From positions 91,727 to 155,726 of the forward strand of contig NZ_BAAATZ010000001.1 of assembly GCF_039533685.1 (NCBI RefSeq): a DNA stretch of 64,000 bases, written 5' to 3'. The notes below the pieces were generated by a model. It saw only the letters and a program-made list of their open reading frames with translations, was not told where the DNA came from and ran no database searches. Each line of letters starts with the position of its first letter. Position 1 is the first letter of the stretch. This stretch comes from Actinocorallia aurantiaca. GTDB taxonomy: Bacteria > Actinomycetota > Actinomycetes > Streptosporangiales > Streptosporangiaceae. The position numbers and the translations under genes are program-made. Positions 51,215 to 61,396 of this stretch are shown in pieces.

Positions 51215-52957
51215 TCACCTGACCGGCTCGTTCGCCGGGAGGCTGGTCGGGACGAGGTCGGGGGCGCCTCGGCGCAGGGCGTCGGCCTCCTGGTCGTTCT
51301 CGGACGTCTGGGAGGCGCGCTCGGCCTCCACCCGCTGGATGTAGTGCTCCAGTTCGCGCTTGGCCTCCTCCTGGGACCAGCCGAAGACCGGGGCGACCAG
51401 GGTGGCGGCCTCCTCGGCGGCGCCCAGCCCGCGGTCCCAGGTCTCGAAGGAGATCCGGGTGCGGCGCGACAGGATGTCGTTGAGGTGCCGGGCGCCCTCG
51501 TGGGTGGCGGCGTAGACGACCTCGGCCCGCAGGTAGTCGTCGGCCCTGGCCAGCGGGCTGGCCAGGTCGGGGCGCTCGGCGATCAGCTCCAGCAGGTCCT
51601 CGATGAGGGTGCCGTACCGGCGCAGCAGGTGCTCGATCCGGGCCACGTGCAGCCCGGAGGAGGAGGCCAGCCGGTACCGGGAGTTCCACAGCGCCTGGTA
51701 GCCCGTGCCCCCCACCAGCGTGACCCGGTCGGTGCAGGAGGGCGCGACGCGGCCGTCCAGGCCGTGCACGACGGCGTCGACGGCGTCCTTGGCCATCACC
51801 CGGTACGTCGTGTACTTGCCTCCGGCGACCATCACCAGGCCCGGCACGGGATGCGCCACGACGTGCTCGCGGGAGAGCTTCGACGTCTCCTCGGACTCCC
51901 CCGACAGCAGCGGGCGCAGCCCCGCGTACACGCCCTCCACGTCGTCCGGGGTGAGCGGGACGTTCAAGAAGGCGTTCACGTGGTTGAGCAGGTAGTCGAT
52001 GTCGGCCTTGGACGCGGCGGGATGGGCCTTGTCGAACGTCCAGGTGGTGTCGGTGGTCCCGATGATCCAGTGCCGCCCCCACGGGATGACGAACAGGACG
52101 GACTTCTCCGTCCGGAGGATGACGCCCGAGGAGCTGTGGATCCTGTCCCTGGGGACCACCAGGTGGATGCCCTTGGACGCCCGGACGTGGATCTGCCCCC
52201 GGCCTCCGACGAGGTGCTGGATGTCGTCGGTCCACACGCCGGTGGCGTTGACCACCTGCCGGGCGCGGACCTCCAGCTCCCGCCCGTCCTCCAGGTCGCG
52301 GACCCGCACCCCGGTGACGCGCTCGCCCTCGCGGAGGAACCCCACGCACTCGGTGCGGGAGGCTATCCGCGTCCCGAAGGACGCCGCCGTCCGCAGCACC
52401 GTCATCACGTAGCGCGCGTCGTCGACCTGCGCGTCCCAGTACTGGATGGCGCCGGTGAAGGAGGTCCGCTTGAGGGAGGGGGCGACCTTCAGCGCCTGCC
52501 GCCGGCTCAGGTGCCGGTGCGGGGGCACCCCGCGGGACGCCCTCATCGAGAACGAGAGCGAGTCGTACAGCGCGACTCCCGCGCCGACGTAGAAGCGCTC
52601 CCAGCCCCGGTGGGTCAGCGGGAAGAGGAAGGGGACGGGCCGGACCAGGTGCGGCGCGATCACCTGGAGCAGCAGTCCCCGCTCGGTGAGCGCCTCCCGC
52701 ACCAGGTCGAAGTTGTACTGCTCCAGGTAGCGCAGGCCGCCGTGGATCAGCTTCGAGGAGCGCGAGGAGGTGCCGGACGCGAAGTCCCTGGCCTCGACGA
52801 GCGCGACCTTCAGGCCCCGGGTCGCGGCGTCCAGGGCCACTCCCGCGCCGGTGATCCCGCCGCCGACCACGACGACGTCGAACTCCTCGGCGGCCATCTC
52901 CGCCAGCGCGGCCTCACGCTCCCGCGGCCCCAGCCGCGAACTGCCCAGCCCGATCAT
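51215..52957 (-). CDS. glpD: Aerobic glycerol-3-phosphate dehydrogenase
   Basis: Membrane-associated flavoenzyme oxidising glycerol-3-phosphate to dihydroxyacetone phosphate and passing electrons to the quinone pool. The 580-residue product has the FAD motif FDVVVVGGGITGAGVALDAATRG, the GlpD signature GTSSRSSKLIHGGLRYLEQ, the active-site segment PWGRHWIIGTTDT and the C-terminal DAO_C domain. ATG 52957 follows GGGGGA by about six bases. The product also links lipid and teichoic-acid glycerol metabolism. A TTAC-N6-GTAA palindrome lies about 90 bases upstream. Confidence 0.96.
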   Translation of the reverse strand: MIGLGSSRLGPREREAALAEMAAEEFDVVVVGGGITGAGVALDAATRGLKVALVEARDFASGTSSRSSKLIHGGLRYLEQYNFDLVREALTERGLLLQVIAPHLVRPVPFLFPLTHRGWERFYVGAGVALYDSLSFSMRASRGVPPHRHLSRRQALKVAPSLKRTSFTGAIQYWDAQVDDARYVMTVLRTAASFGTRIASRTECVGFLREGERVTGVRVRDLEDGRELEVRARQVVNATGVWTDDIQHLVGGRGQIHVRASKGIHLVVPRDRIHSSSGVILRTEKSVLFVIPWGRHWIIGTTDTTWTFDKAHPAASKADIDYLLNHVNAFLNVPLTPDDVEGVYAGLRPLLSGESEETSKLSREHVVAHPVPGLVMVAGGKYTTYRVMAKDAVDAVVHGLDGRVAPSCTDRVTLVGGTGYQALWNSRYRLASSSGLHVARIEHLLRRYGTLIEDLLELIAERPDLASPLARADDYLRAEVVYAATHEGARHLNDILSRRTRISFETWDRGLGAAEEAATLVAPVFGWSQEEAKRELEHYIQRVEAERASQTSENDQEADALRRGAPDLVPTSLPANEPVR

Positions 52958-53044
52958 GGAGATCCCCCGCTCAGGTTTGGCGGTCCCGTTCCCTCCCACG
53001 CCTTCCCACACCGGGACCCGCCCCAACCCCGTACCCCAGAAGAA

Positions 53045-53058
53045 TTACCGATCAGTAA
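53045..53058. promoter_or_regulatory. Palindrome upstream of glpD
   Basis: TTACCGATCAGTAA is palindromic except for one pair and lies in the glpD promoter region. It is a candidate operator for an unidentified regulator. Confidence 0.35.
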
Positions 53059-53078
53059 CCAAAAGTCCCTCAACGTGA

Positions 53079-53113
53079 AAGGGCGGGCACATCCTGTGGA
53101 TGTTCCCGCCCCC
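53079..53113 (-). terminator. guaB3 terminator
   Basis: GGGCGGGCACATCC and GGATGTTCCCGCCC pair over 13 of 14 positions around a TGT loop, just beyond the guaB3 stop. Confidence 0.8.
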
Positions 53114-53135
53114 TTCCCGGCGCCGCCGGGACGCG

Positions 53136-54251
53136 TCACTTGGGTTCGACGACCACCTGGACGCGCTGGAAGTCCTTGACCTCCGTGTAGCCGGACGTCG
53201 CCATCGCCCGCCGCAGGGCGCCGATGAGGTTCATCGAGCCGTCCGCCGCGTGCGAGGGGCCGAAGAGGATCTGCTCCAGGGAGCCGATCGTGCCCAGCGC
53301 CAGCCGCGTGCCGCGCGGAACGTCGCCGTGGTGGGCCTCGCTCCCCCAGTGGTGGCCGCGGCCGGGGGCCTCGGTCGCCCGCGCGATCGGCGAGCCGACC
53401 ATCACCGCGTCCGCGCCGCAGGCGACGGCCTTGGCGATGTCGCCGGACGAGCGCATGCCGCCGTCGGCGATCACGTGCACGTACCGGCCGCCGGACTCGT
53501 CCATGTAGTCCCGGCGGGCCGCCGCGACGTCCGCCACCGCGGTCGCCATGGGGACGGCCACGCCCAGCACGTCGCGGGTGGTGTGGGCCGAGCCGCCGCC
53601 GAAGCCGACCAGCACGCCCGCCGCGCCGGTGCGCATCAGGTGCAGGGCCGCCTGGTAGGTGGCGCAGCCGCCGACGATCACCGGCACGTCCAGCTCGTAG
53701 ATGAACTGCTTGAGGTTGAGCGGCTCGGCCCGGCCCGAGACGTGCTCGGCCGAGACCGTGGTGCCGCGGATGACGAAGAGGTCGACGCCGGCGTCCACGA
53801 CCGCCTTGGAGTACCGGGCGGTGCGCTGCGGCGACAGGGAGGCGGCCACGGTGACCCCGGCCTCCCTGACCTCCTCGATCCGCTGTCCGATCAGCTCTTC
53901 CTTGATCGGCTCCTGGTAGACCTCCTGGAGCCGCCGGGTGGCCTGCTCGTCGGACAGCTCCGCGATCTCGGCCAGCAGCGGCTCGGGGTCGGCGTAGCGG
54001 GTCCACAGGCCCTCGAGGTCGAGCACCCCCAGCCCGCCCATCCGGCCGACCATGATCGCCGTCGCCGGGCTGACCACGCTGTCCATCGGCGCGACCAGCA
54101 GCGGGATCTCGAACCGGTAGGCGTCGATCTGCCAGGCGACGCTGACCTCCTCGGGGTCGCGCGTCCGGCGAGAGGGGACGATGCCGATCTCGTCGAAGGC
54201 GTACGCCCGGCGCCCGCTCTTGCCGCGCCCGATCTCAACCTCAGCTGCCAC
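53136..54251 (-). CDS. guaB3: GuaB3 family IMP dehydrogenase-related protein
   Basis: A 371-residue IMPDH/GMP-reductase barrel without CBS domains, the actinobacterial GuaB3 type, which lies directly downstream of guaB in this lineage. It has the N-terminal GKSGRRAYAFDEIGIVPSRRT, VAPMDSVVSPATAIMVGRMGGLGVL, and DGGMRSSGDIAKAVACGADAVMVGSP. The family's catalytic Cys loop is visible as GGCATYQAAL rather than the classical GSIC, so activity on IMP or GMP cannot be assumed. GTG 54251 has AGAAGGG upstream. Confidence 0.94.
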   Translation of the reverse strand: MAAEVEIGRGKSGRRAYAFDEIGIVPSRRTRDPEEVSVAWQIDAYRFEIPLLVAPMDSVVSPATAIMVGRMGGLGVLDLEGLWTRYADPEPLLAEIAELSDEQATRRLQEVYQEPIKEELIGQRIEEVREAGVTVAASLSPQRTARYSKAVVDAGVDLFVIRGTTVSAEHVSGRAEPLNLKQFIYELDVPVIVGGCATYQAALHLMRTGAAGVLVGFGGGSAHTTRDVLGVAVPMATAVADVAAARRDYMDESGGRYVHVIADGGMRSSGDIAKAVACGADAVMVGSPIARATEAPGRGHHWGSEAHHGDVPRGTRLALGTIGSLEQILFGPSHAADGSMNLIGALRRAMATSGYTEVKDFQRVQVVVEPK

Positions 54252-54295
54252 CGTCAGACCCTTCTGCAACCCTGCTGGTAAACGACCGGGCGAGT

Positions 54296-55792
54296 CTATC
54301 GGCCCTGGTAGTTCGGGGCCTCCACGGTCATCTGGATGTCGTGGGGGTGGCTCTCCTTCAGGCCCGCCGAGGTGATCTGCATCAGCCGGCCGTTCTCCTG
54401 CAGTTCGCCGATGGTGCGGCTGCCGGTGTACCACATGGCCTGCTGCAGCCCGCCGACGAGCTGGTGGGACACGGCGGCCAGCGGGCCGCGGTAGGGCACC
54501 TGGCCCTCGACGCCCTCGGGCACCAGCTTCTCCTCGCTGACGACCTCGCCCTGGGCGTAGCGGTCCTTGGAGTAGGACTTGCCCCGCTCGCGGTTGCGCA
54601 TCGCGCCCAGCGAGCCCATGCCCCGGTAGGTCTTGTACTGCTTGCCGTGCACGAAGACCAGGTCGCCGGGCGACTCGTCCACGCCGGCCAGCAGCGAGCC
54701 GAGCATCACCGTGGACGCGCCCGCCGCGATGGCCTTGCCGATGTCGCCGGAGTACTGCAGGCCGCCGTCGCCGATCACCGGCACCCCGGCGGGGGCGCAG
54801 GCGCGGGCCGCCTCGTAGATGGCGGTGATCTGCGGCACGCCGACGCCCGCGACCACCCGGGTGGTGCAGATGGAGCCGGGGCCCACCCCGACCTTGACCG
54901 CGTCCGCGCCGGCGTCCACCAGCGCCTTGGCCCCGGCGTAGGTGGCGATGTTGCCGCCGATCACCTGCACCCGGGAGTTGGCCTTGATCTTGGCGATGGT
55001 GTCGGCGACGCCCTTGGAGTGCCCCTGCGCCACGTCCACGATGACCGCGTCGACCCCGGCCTCGATCAGCGCCTGGGCCCGCCGGACCGCGTCCTCGCCG
55101 ACGCCGACCGCGGCGGCCACGACCAGGCGGCCCTCCTCGTCCTTGGTGGCGTGGGGGTAGCGCTCGGTCTTGGCGAAGTCCTTGACGGTGATCAGCCCGC
55201 GCAGCCTGCCCTCGTCGTCGATCAGCGGCAGCTTCTCGATCTTGTTCTTGGCCAGCAGCGCGAACGCGTCCTCCCGGGAGACGTCCTCGCGGGCGGTGAC
55301 CAGCGGCATCGGGGTCATGACCTCGCTCACCGGGCGGGACATGTCGGTCTCGAACCGGGTGTCGCGGTTGGTCACGATGCCCAGCAGCACGCCGCGCTCG
55401 TCGGTGACCGGCACCCCGGAGATCCGGTACCGGGCGCACAGCTCCTCGACGTCGGCCAGCGTCGCGAACGGCGTGCAGGTCACCGGGTTGGTGATCATGC
55501 CGGCCTCGGAGCGCTTGACCGTGTCGACGTACTGGGCCTGCTCCTCGATGGCCAGGTTGCGGTGCAGCACGCCGATGCCGCCCTGGCGGGCCATCGCGAT
55601 CGCCATCCGGTCCTCGGTGACGGTGTCCATGGCGGCGGAGACCAGGGGTATCCGAAGGGTGATGCCCCTGGACAGCCTGGTCGTGGTGTCCGCGTCGCCG
55701 GGCTGGAGGTCGGAGTAACCCGGCAGCAGCAGCACATCGTCGAAGGTCAGGCCCACGGGGGCGAACTTTCCTGTCTCCACGGCGGGGTTCAT
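54296..55792 (-). CDS. guaB: IMP dehydrogenase
   Basis: Oxidises IMP to XMP with NAD, the committed step toward GMP; guaA at 45 kb takes the next step. The 498-residue product has LTFDDVLLLPGYSDL, two CBS domains (about 95-215, with ISGVPVTDERGVLLGIVTNRD and KIEKLPLIDDEGRLRGLITVKD), the catalytic Cys in GVGPGSICTTR, and the flap with the Arg/Tyr pair (SKDRYAQ). ATG 55792 has AGGAAGG upstream. Followed 44 bases on by guaB3, so probably one transcript. Confidence 0.98.
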   Translation of the reverse strand: MNPAVETGKFAPVGLTFDDVLLLPGYSDLQPGDADTTTRLSRGITLRIPLVSAAMDTVTEDRMAIAMARQGGIGVLHRNLAIEEQAQYVDTVKRSEAGMITNPVTCTPFATLADVEELCARYRISGVPVTDERGVLLGIVTNRDTRFETDMSRPVSEVMTPMPLVTAREDVSREDAFALLAKNKIEKLPLIDDEGRLRGLITVKDFAKTERYPHATKDEEGRLVVAAAVGVGEDAVRRAQALIEAGVDAVIVDVAQGHSKGVADTIAKIKANSRVQVIGGNIATYAGAKALVDAGADAVKVGVGPGSICTTRVVAGVGVPQITAIYEAARACAPAGVPVIGDGGLQYSGDIGKAIAAGASTVMLGSLLAGVDESPGDLVFVHGKQYKTYRGMGSLGAMRNRERGKSYSKDRYAQGEVVSEEKLVPEGVEGQVPYRGPLAAVSHQLVGGLQQAMWYTGSRTIGELQENGRLMQITSAGLKESHPHDIQMTVEAPNYQGR

Positions 55793-55899
55793 CTTGGGCC
55801 TTCCTACGGCGCTGGCTGGCTTTAAACACCATCGTACGGGCAACACCCCAGAGGACCTGCGACTTCCCGCCATCGCACCCGGCGCAGTAGTTTGGAGTC

Positions 55900-56295
55900 G
55901 TGCACGACGAAACGCCGCTCGACCCGTTCGCAGGCGACCCGGACGACCCGGCCGCCGCGTTCGGCGAGCTCGAAGAGATCGCTCCGCTGAGCCCTGCGGA
56001 GCGTGAGGACGTGCTCGCCGACCTTACCGATCTCGAGGTCTTCCGCACCCTGCTGGAGCCGCTGGGTGTGCGCGGTCTCACAGTGGAGTGCGAGGACTGC
56101 GGAAAGACCCACTACATCGACTGGGAGCTGCTGCGGGGGAATCTGCGCCACCTCCTGGAGGAGGGGCAGCCCAGGGTCCACGAACCGGCCCTCAACCCGG
56201 ATCCGATCGACTACGTCACCTGGGAGTACGCCAGGGGCTACGTGGACGGCGTGATCGACAGCGAAGAGGGACGGGAGTCCGGCGGGCCGTCCTGA
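55900..56295 (+). CDS. DUF5319 family protein
   Basis: A 131-residue acidic protein with DPFAGDPDDPAAAFGELEE, PLSPAEREDVLADLTDLEVFRTLLEPLGVRG and a CEDCGKTHYIDW segment whose CxxC could bind metal. In mycobacteria the same family lies between guaB2 and rsdA, as here. Function unknown. The start GTG 55900 lies six bases after TAGTTT, a leaderless arrangement. Its last 58 bases overlap the convergent rsdA gene. Confidence 0.88.
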   Translation: MHDETPLDPFAGDPDDPAAAFGELEEIAPLSPAEREDVLADLTDLEVFRTLLEPLGVRGLTVECEDCGKTHYIDWELLRGNLRHLLEEGQPRVHEPALNPDPIDYVTWEYARGYVDGVIDSEEGRESGGPS

Positions 56296-56681
56296 TCCGG
56301 CTCCGGCAGCACGGGGCCGCTCTTGATCCCCGCTCCGGCGTCCTCGCCCGGGCTCCAGCCCGCCGCGACGCCGCCGGCGGCCAGCACCGCCGAGGCCACC
56401 CCGACGGCGACCGCCGCCCGCACGCCCAGGGAGCCGCCGCTGCGCCGCGTCGCGGCCGGAGAGCGCTCCACCACGGCCGGTGAGGGCCCCGCGGTCCTCC
56501 TGCCGTCCGACGACTCGTCAGCGGCGCTCACGTCCTCCAGGAGGGCCCTCAGCAGCCGCACGGCGGCGTCCTGGTCCCCCGCGGGGTCGGGTGCCCGCGC
56601 GCAGAGCCGGTCGAGCAGGGCGTCGGTGGCGCGCAGGGCCCGGAGGTCGACGGGCCCGCTGCCTCCGGCTCCCGTGGTCAC
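56238..56681 (-). CDS. rsdA: Anti-sigma-D factor RsdA-like
   Basis: A 147-residue single-span protein expected to hold the adjacent sigma factor at the membrane. Residues about 12-50 (LRALRATDALLDRLCARAPDP...AVRLLRALLEDV) resemble the sigma-D-binding domain of RsdA. A disordered spacer, a TM helix (about 86-107, GVRAAVAVGVASAVLAAGGVAA) and a short extracellular tail follow. The GTG start overlaps the sigma factor stop in a GTGA. Regulated proteolysis of RsdA is known in mycobacteria; nothing here shows it directly. Confidence 0.82.
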   Translation of the reverse strand: MTTGAGGSGPVDLRALRATDALLDRLCARAPDPAGDQDAAVRLLRALLEDVSAADESSDGRRTAGPSPAVVERSPAATRRSGGSLGVRAAVAVGVASAVLAAGGVAAGWSPGEDAGAGIKSGPVLPEPDQDGPPDSRPSSLSITPST

Positions 56682-57325
56682 CGATTCGACTCCTCCATCG
56701 CCACCGCCATGGCACGCAGGCGCGCCAGCGCCCGGTGCTGCGCCACCCGAACGGCGCCCGCGGTCATGCCGAGCACATTACCGGTCTCCTCCGCCGACAG
56801 CCCCGCGACCACCCGCAGCAGCACGAGTTCGCGCTGCTGTCCCGGCAGCCGGTGCAGCAGGTCCCGGGCCTGCTCGGCCTCCAGGTACCGCACGACCGTC
56901 TCCTCCGGGCCCGGCCGCTCGTCGGGCCCGTCGGGCAGGTCCTCTGTCGGCACCGCGGTGCGGACGGCGCTCCGCAGCGCGTCGGCGATCTTGTGCGCCG
57001 CGATACCGAACACGAACGAAGCGAACGGACGTCCCATGTCGCGATATCTGGGCAACGCGGAGAGAACCGCGATGCACACTTCCTGCGCCACATCGTCCGC
57101 CGCGTGATATTGCCCGGAAACCCTCCCCAGCCTGGCCCTGCAATAACGCACCACCATCGGCCGCACCCGCCCGATGAGCACCTCGGTGGCCCCGGCATCC
57201 CCCTGTACCGCGAGACTCGCCAGTTCTCGCAGGTCAGGCTCGCTTTCCTCACTTCGGGACTGACGCGGCACCAGAAGGTGAGCGCTCTCGGTCCCGGCGA
57301 TCGCAGCCTCCGTCACACAGAGCAC
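56678..57325 (-). CDS. RNA polymerase sigma factor, SigD/ShbA type
   Basis: A 215-residue ECF sigma factor, orthologous by position to mycobacterial SigD and Streptomyces ShbA, which drives transcription of the main sigma factor gene hrdB. Region 2 is QYHAADDVAQEVCIAVLSALPRYRDMGRPFASFVFGIAAHKIADALR; region 4 is RLPGQQRELVLLRVVAGLSAEETGNVLGMTAGAVRVAQHRALARLR. The GTG start at 57325 is uncertain; GTG 57316 also fits because TAGTGC lies five bases upstream. The rsdA gene follows with a four-base overlap. Confidence 0.9.
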   Translation of the reverse strand: MLCVTEAAIAGTESAHLLVPRQSRSEESEPDLRELASLAVQGDAGATEVLIGRVRPMVVRYCRARLGRVSGQYHAADDVAQEVCIAVLSALPRYRDMGRPFASFVFGIAAHKIADALRSAVRTAVPTEDLPDGPDERPGPEETVVRYLEAEQARDLLHRLPGQQRELVLLRVVAGLSAEETGNVLGMTAGAVRVAQHRALARLRAMAVAMEESNR

Positions 57326-57421
57326 TATGCCCAGGGAAATGATTCATGTCTTCACCGATGACGACAACGGAATGGTCACATTGCCGGGGCGCGTCCCATG
57401 AAACCGTGTTTTGAATACAGA

Positions 57422-57455
57422 AAACCCCCATGGAAACCAGGTTCCATGGGGGTTT
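57422..57455 (-). terminator. groL terminator
   Basis: AAACCCCCATGGAA and TTCCATGGGGGTTT form a perfect 14-bp stem with a 6-base loop, 21 bases beyond the groL stop. Confidence 0.85.
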
Positions 57456-57475
57456 CCCCTCGCTTAACTCAGCCG

Positions 57476-59098
<1,623 letters not shown>

Positions 59099-59228
59099 GG
59101 CGACTCTTCCTCGTATTCCTCGGGTCCAGAGCACTCCGCCCCGGCCGCCCCACTGGGCCGCCGGGGCGGAGCGAAAAATCCGGTCGTCTCACCCGCCGCG
59201 CCCGTGGCGCGGCGGGGTCGGGCCGCTC

Positions 59229-59537
59229 TTACTTCTCGACGATCGCGAGGACGTCGCGCGCCGACAGGACGAGGTACTCCTCGCCGCTGTACTTGACCTC
59301 GGTGCCGCCGTACTTGGAGTACAGGACGACGTCGCCGACGGAGACGTCGACCGGGACGCGGGCGCCCTTGTCGTCGACGCGGCCGGGGCCCACGGCCACG
59401 ACGGTGCCCTCCTGGGGCTTCTCCTTGGCGGTGTCCGGGATGACCAGACCGGAAGCGGTGGTCGTCTCGGCCTCGAGGGGCTGGACCACGATGCGGTCCT
59501 CGAGCGGCTTGAGAGCAACCTTGGTGGCGGTCGACAT
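59229..59537 (-). CDS. groES: 10-kDa chaperonin GroES
   Basis: Co-chaperonin lid for GroEL, 102 residues, with KVALKPLEDRIVVQPLEAETTTASGLVIPDTAKEKPQEGTV and the mobile loop around residues 18-33. ATG 59537. It heads the groES-groL operon (130-base gap to groL). CIRCE lies about 95 bases upstream of its start. Confidence 0.98.
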   Translation of the reverse strand: MSTATKVALKPLEDRIVVQPLEAETTTASGLVIPDTAKEKPQEGTVVAVGPGRVDDKGARVPVDVSVGDVVLYSKYGGTEVKYSGEEYLVLSARDVLAIVEK

Positions 59538-59632
59538 GTCGAACCTCCCCTTCGATTGTGAAGTGTGCGTGTCTGCTTAGGAGGCGACCTCGACCGGCCT
59601 GTCGTCGCGGGTGCCAGACCGGGCTCGTCGCA

Positions 59633-59659
59633 TTGGCACTCTACCCATGAGAGTGCCAG
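59633..59659 (-). promoter_or_regulatory. CIRCE operator (HrcA site) of groES-groL
   Basis: TTGGCACTC-N9-GAGTGCCAG has the exact 9-N-9 geometry of CIRCE (consensus TTAGCACTC-N9-GAGTGCTAA). It lies upstream of groES, so the chaperonin operon is expected to be HrcA-repressed and heat-inducible. Confidence 0.95.
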
Positions 59660-59725
59660 TCGTGAGGTTATTGCGTGCCTCCCTGACAGTCAACCGGACT
59701 CCCTTCAAGCCTCTACCTTGGGTTT

Positions 59726-60907
59726 ATGGAGATCGCTCACTTCGAGGCGCTGCTCGCTCCGGACGGGCGGGAGGTCCTGGACGCGGCCATGGAGTCCGAT
59801 GTCTCGGAGAAAGGGCTGCTGGCGACCGCGTCCCGGCTGCGCTCCCGGTACCCGGCGGAGCTCGTCGGCGCCGCCCTCGGCCAGGTGCGCCTGCGGGCCA
59901 GGGCGGCCGCCAAGTTCGGCCCGGACGCGGCGCGCATGTACTTCACCCCCCAGGGGCTAGAGCAGTCCACCAGGGCCTCCGTCGCCGCCTACCGGGCGGC
60001 CAGGTTCGCCGGGCTCTCCGGGCCCGTGCTGGAGCTGTGCTGCGGGATCGGGGCCGATCTCCTCTTCCGCGCCCGCGCCGGGGCCGCCGGGACGGGCGTG
60101 GACCGCGACCCGCTGACCGTCGCGGTGGCCTCGGCCAACCTCGCGGCCTTCGGCGTCTCCGGGCTCGCCGAGGCGCGGGTGGGCGACGCCCTCGATCAGG
60201 ACCCGTCGGGCCACGCCGCGGTCTTCGCCGATCCCGGACGCCGGACGGGACGGGGCCGGGTGTTCGACCCCAAGGCCTACGAGCCTCCGCTGGACGCGCT
60301 GCTCGACCTCGCCTCCCGGGCCCCGGCGGGCTGCGTGAAGGTCGCGCCCGGCATCCCCTACGAGGCGATCCCCGAGGGCGCGAGCACCGAGTGGATCTCC
60401 GACGGAGGGGACGTCAAAGAGGCGGCGCTCTGGCTGGGGGACCTGGCCGGCGGACCCGCGCGCAGGGCCACCCTCCTCAGGGACGGCGAGGTCCACTCCC
60501 TGACGCCCGACCCCGCGTCCTCCGTGCCCGAGGTGCGCCCCTGGGGCCGCTACCTGTACGAGCCGGACGGCGCAGTCATCCGCGCCCATCTCGTCGGCGA
60601 GGCGGCGGCCCTGGTCGACGGCGGCCTGGCCGACCCCCGGATCGCCTACATCACCTCGGACGTGCTGAAGGACACGCCCTTCACCAGCTCCTATGAGATC
60701 GAGGAGGTGCTGCCGTTCTCGGTCAAGCGCCTCAAGGCCGCGCTGCGCGCCCGCGGCGTCGGCACGCTGACGCTCAAGAAGCGCGGTTTCGCCGCCGACC
60801 TCGACCGGCTGCGCCGGGACCTCCGCCCGTCCGGTCCGTCCGCCGGGACCGTGGTGCTCACCCGGGTCGGCGATTCTCCTTTCGCCCTGCTGTGCGCCAA
60901 GCGCTGA
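59726..60907 (+). CDS. SAM-dependent methyltransferase with THUMP-like C-terminal region
   Basis: A 393-residue protein of a family annotated as class I methyltransferase with a THUMP-like domain. The N-terminal helical region is followed by the SAM motif LELCCGIGADLLFRARAG (motif I, about residue 100) and VFADPGRRTGRGRVFDP (motif IV-like). The C-terminal domain (about 320-393, LKAALRARGVGTLTLKKRG) may bind RNA. The target base is unknown. ATG 59726 lies six bases after TACCTT, a leaderless start. Confidence 0.85.
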   Translation: MEIAHFEALLAPDGREVLDAAMESDVSEKGLLATASRLRSRYPAELVGAALGQVRLRARAAAKFGPDAARMYFTPQGLEQSTRASVAAYRAARFAGLSGPVLELCCGIGADLLFRARAGAAGTGVDRDPLTVAVASANLAAFGVSGLAEARVGDALDQDPSGHAAVFADPGRRTGRGRVFDPKAYEPPLDALLDLASRAPAGCVKVAPGIPYEAIPEGASTEWISDGGDVKEAALWLGDLAGGPARRATLLRDGEVHSLTPDPASSVPEVRPWGRYLYEPDGAVIRAHLVGEAAALVDGGLADPRIAYITSDVLKDTPFTSSYEIEEVLPFSVKRLKAALRARGVGTLTLKKRGFAADLDRLRRDLRPSGPSAGTVVLTRVGDSPFALLCAKR

Positions 60908-61000
60908 CGCCGAACCTCCCAGGATCAGGCAAATAATGCGCCCATTCCGGCATTGCCGTTACTAGTGTGGGTGAAACAGCAGCCTGACGGGGGGTCGGCA

Positions 61001-61231
61001 TTGACCGAGGCGATCTTGTTCTGCCCGAAATGCCGTGCTGAAATGGCGAGTTACCAGCACGGCGAAATCACCATTGCCCAATGCGGATTCTGCAGAGGGG
61101 TCTTCGTCACCGAACAGAGCCTCTTCCGGCTGCTCGACAGCAGTGTTTTCGATCTTGAATATCCACTGGTCACGCCCCAGTACAACGGGTATTCCCACAG
61201 CTCGTACGAGGGTCGCCACCGGCGGGACTGA
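61001..61231 (+). CDS. zf-TFIIB-like zinc-ribbon protein
   Basis: A 76-residue protein dominated by a zinc ribbon: CPKCRAEM then CGFCRGVFV, two CxxC pairs spaced as in zf-TFIIB proteins. The C-terminus is Tyr/Ser-rich (PQYNGYSHSSYEGRHRRD). The start is uncertain: TTG 61001 has GGGGGG six bases upstream and gives LTEAILFCPKC. Leaderless GTG 60971 (TACTAG five bases before it), GTG 60965 and TTG 60953 are alternatives. Its role is unknown; such ribbons often bind nucleic acids or act as adaptors. Confidence 0.72.
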   Translation: MTEAILFCPKCRAEMASYQHGEITIAQCGFCRGVFVTEQSLFRLLDSSVFDLEYPLVTPQYNGYSHSSYEGRHRRD

Positions 61232-61396
61232 TCGGACCATCCCCCCAGGGCGCGCAATTTCCATGATTCTCTGAAACTCTCCGCTTCCCTGGCGCGACTC
61301 AGCATTTTCATGATCAAGCACTAAAGTTCTCAGGGGTCTTACAAAACACTGCCGCGCCCCATCGAATTCCGGGGCGGGCACACGAAGGAGCATCGG

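Noticed and set aside
53136..56081. A single 981-codon minus-strand open frame across guaB3 and guaB
   Set aside because: Only its last third encodes GuaB3. The upper part is a frame-shifted shadow of guaB, so no fusion is supported; GuaB3 starts at its own GTG with a Shine-Dalgarno.
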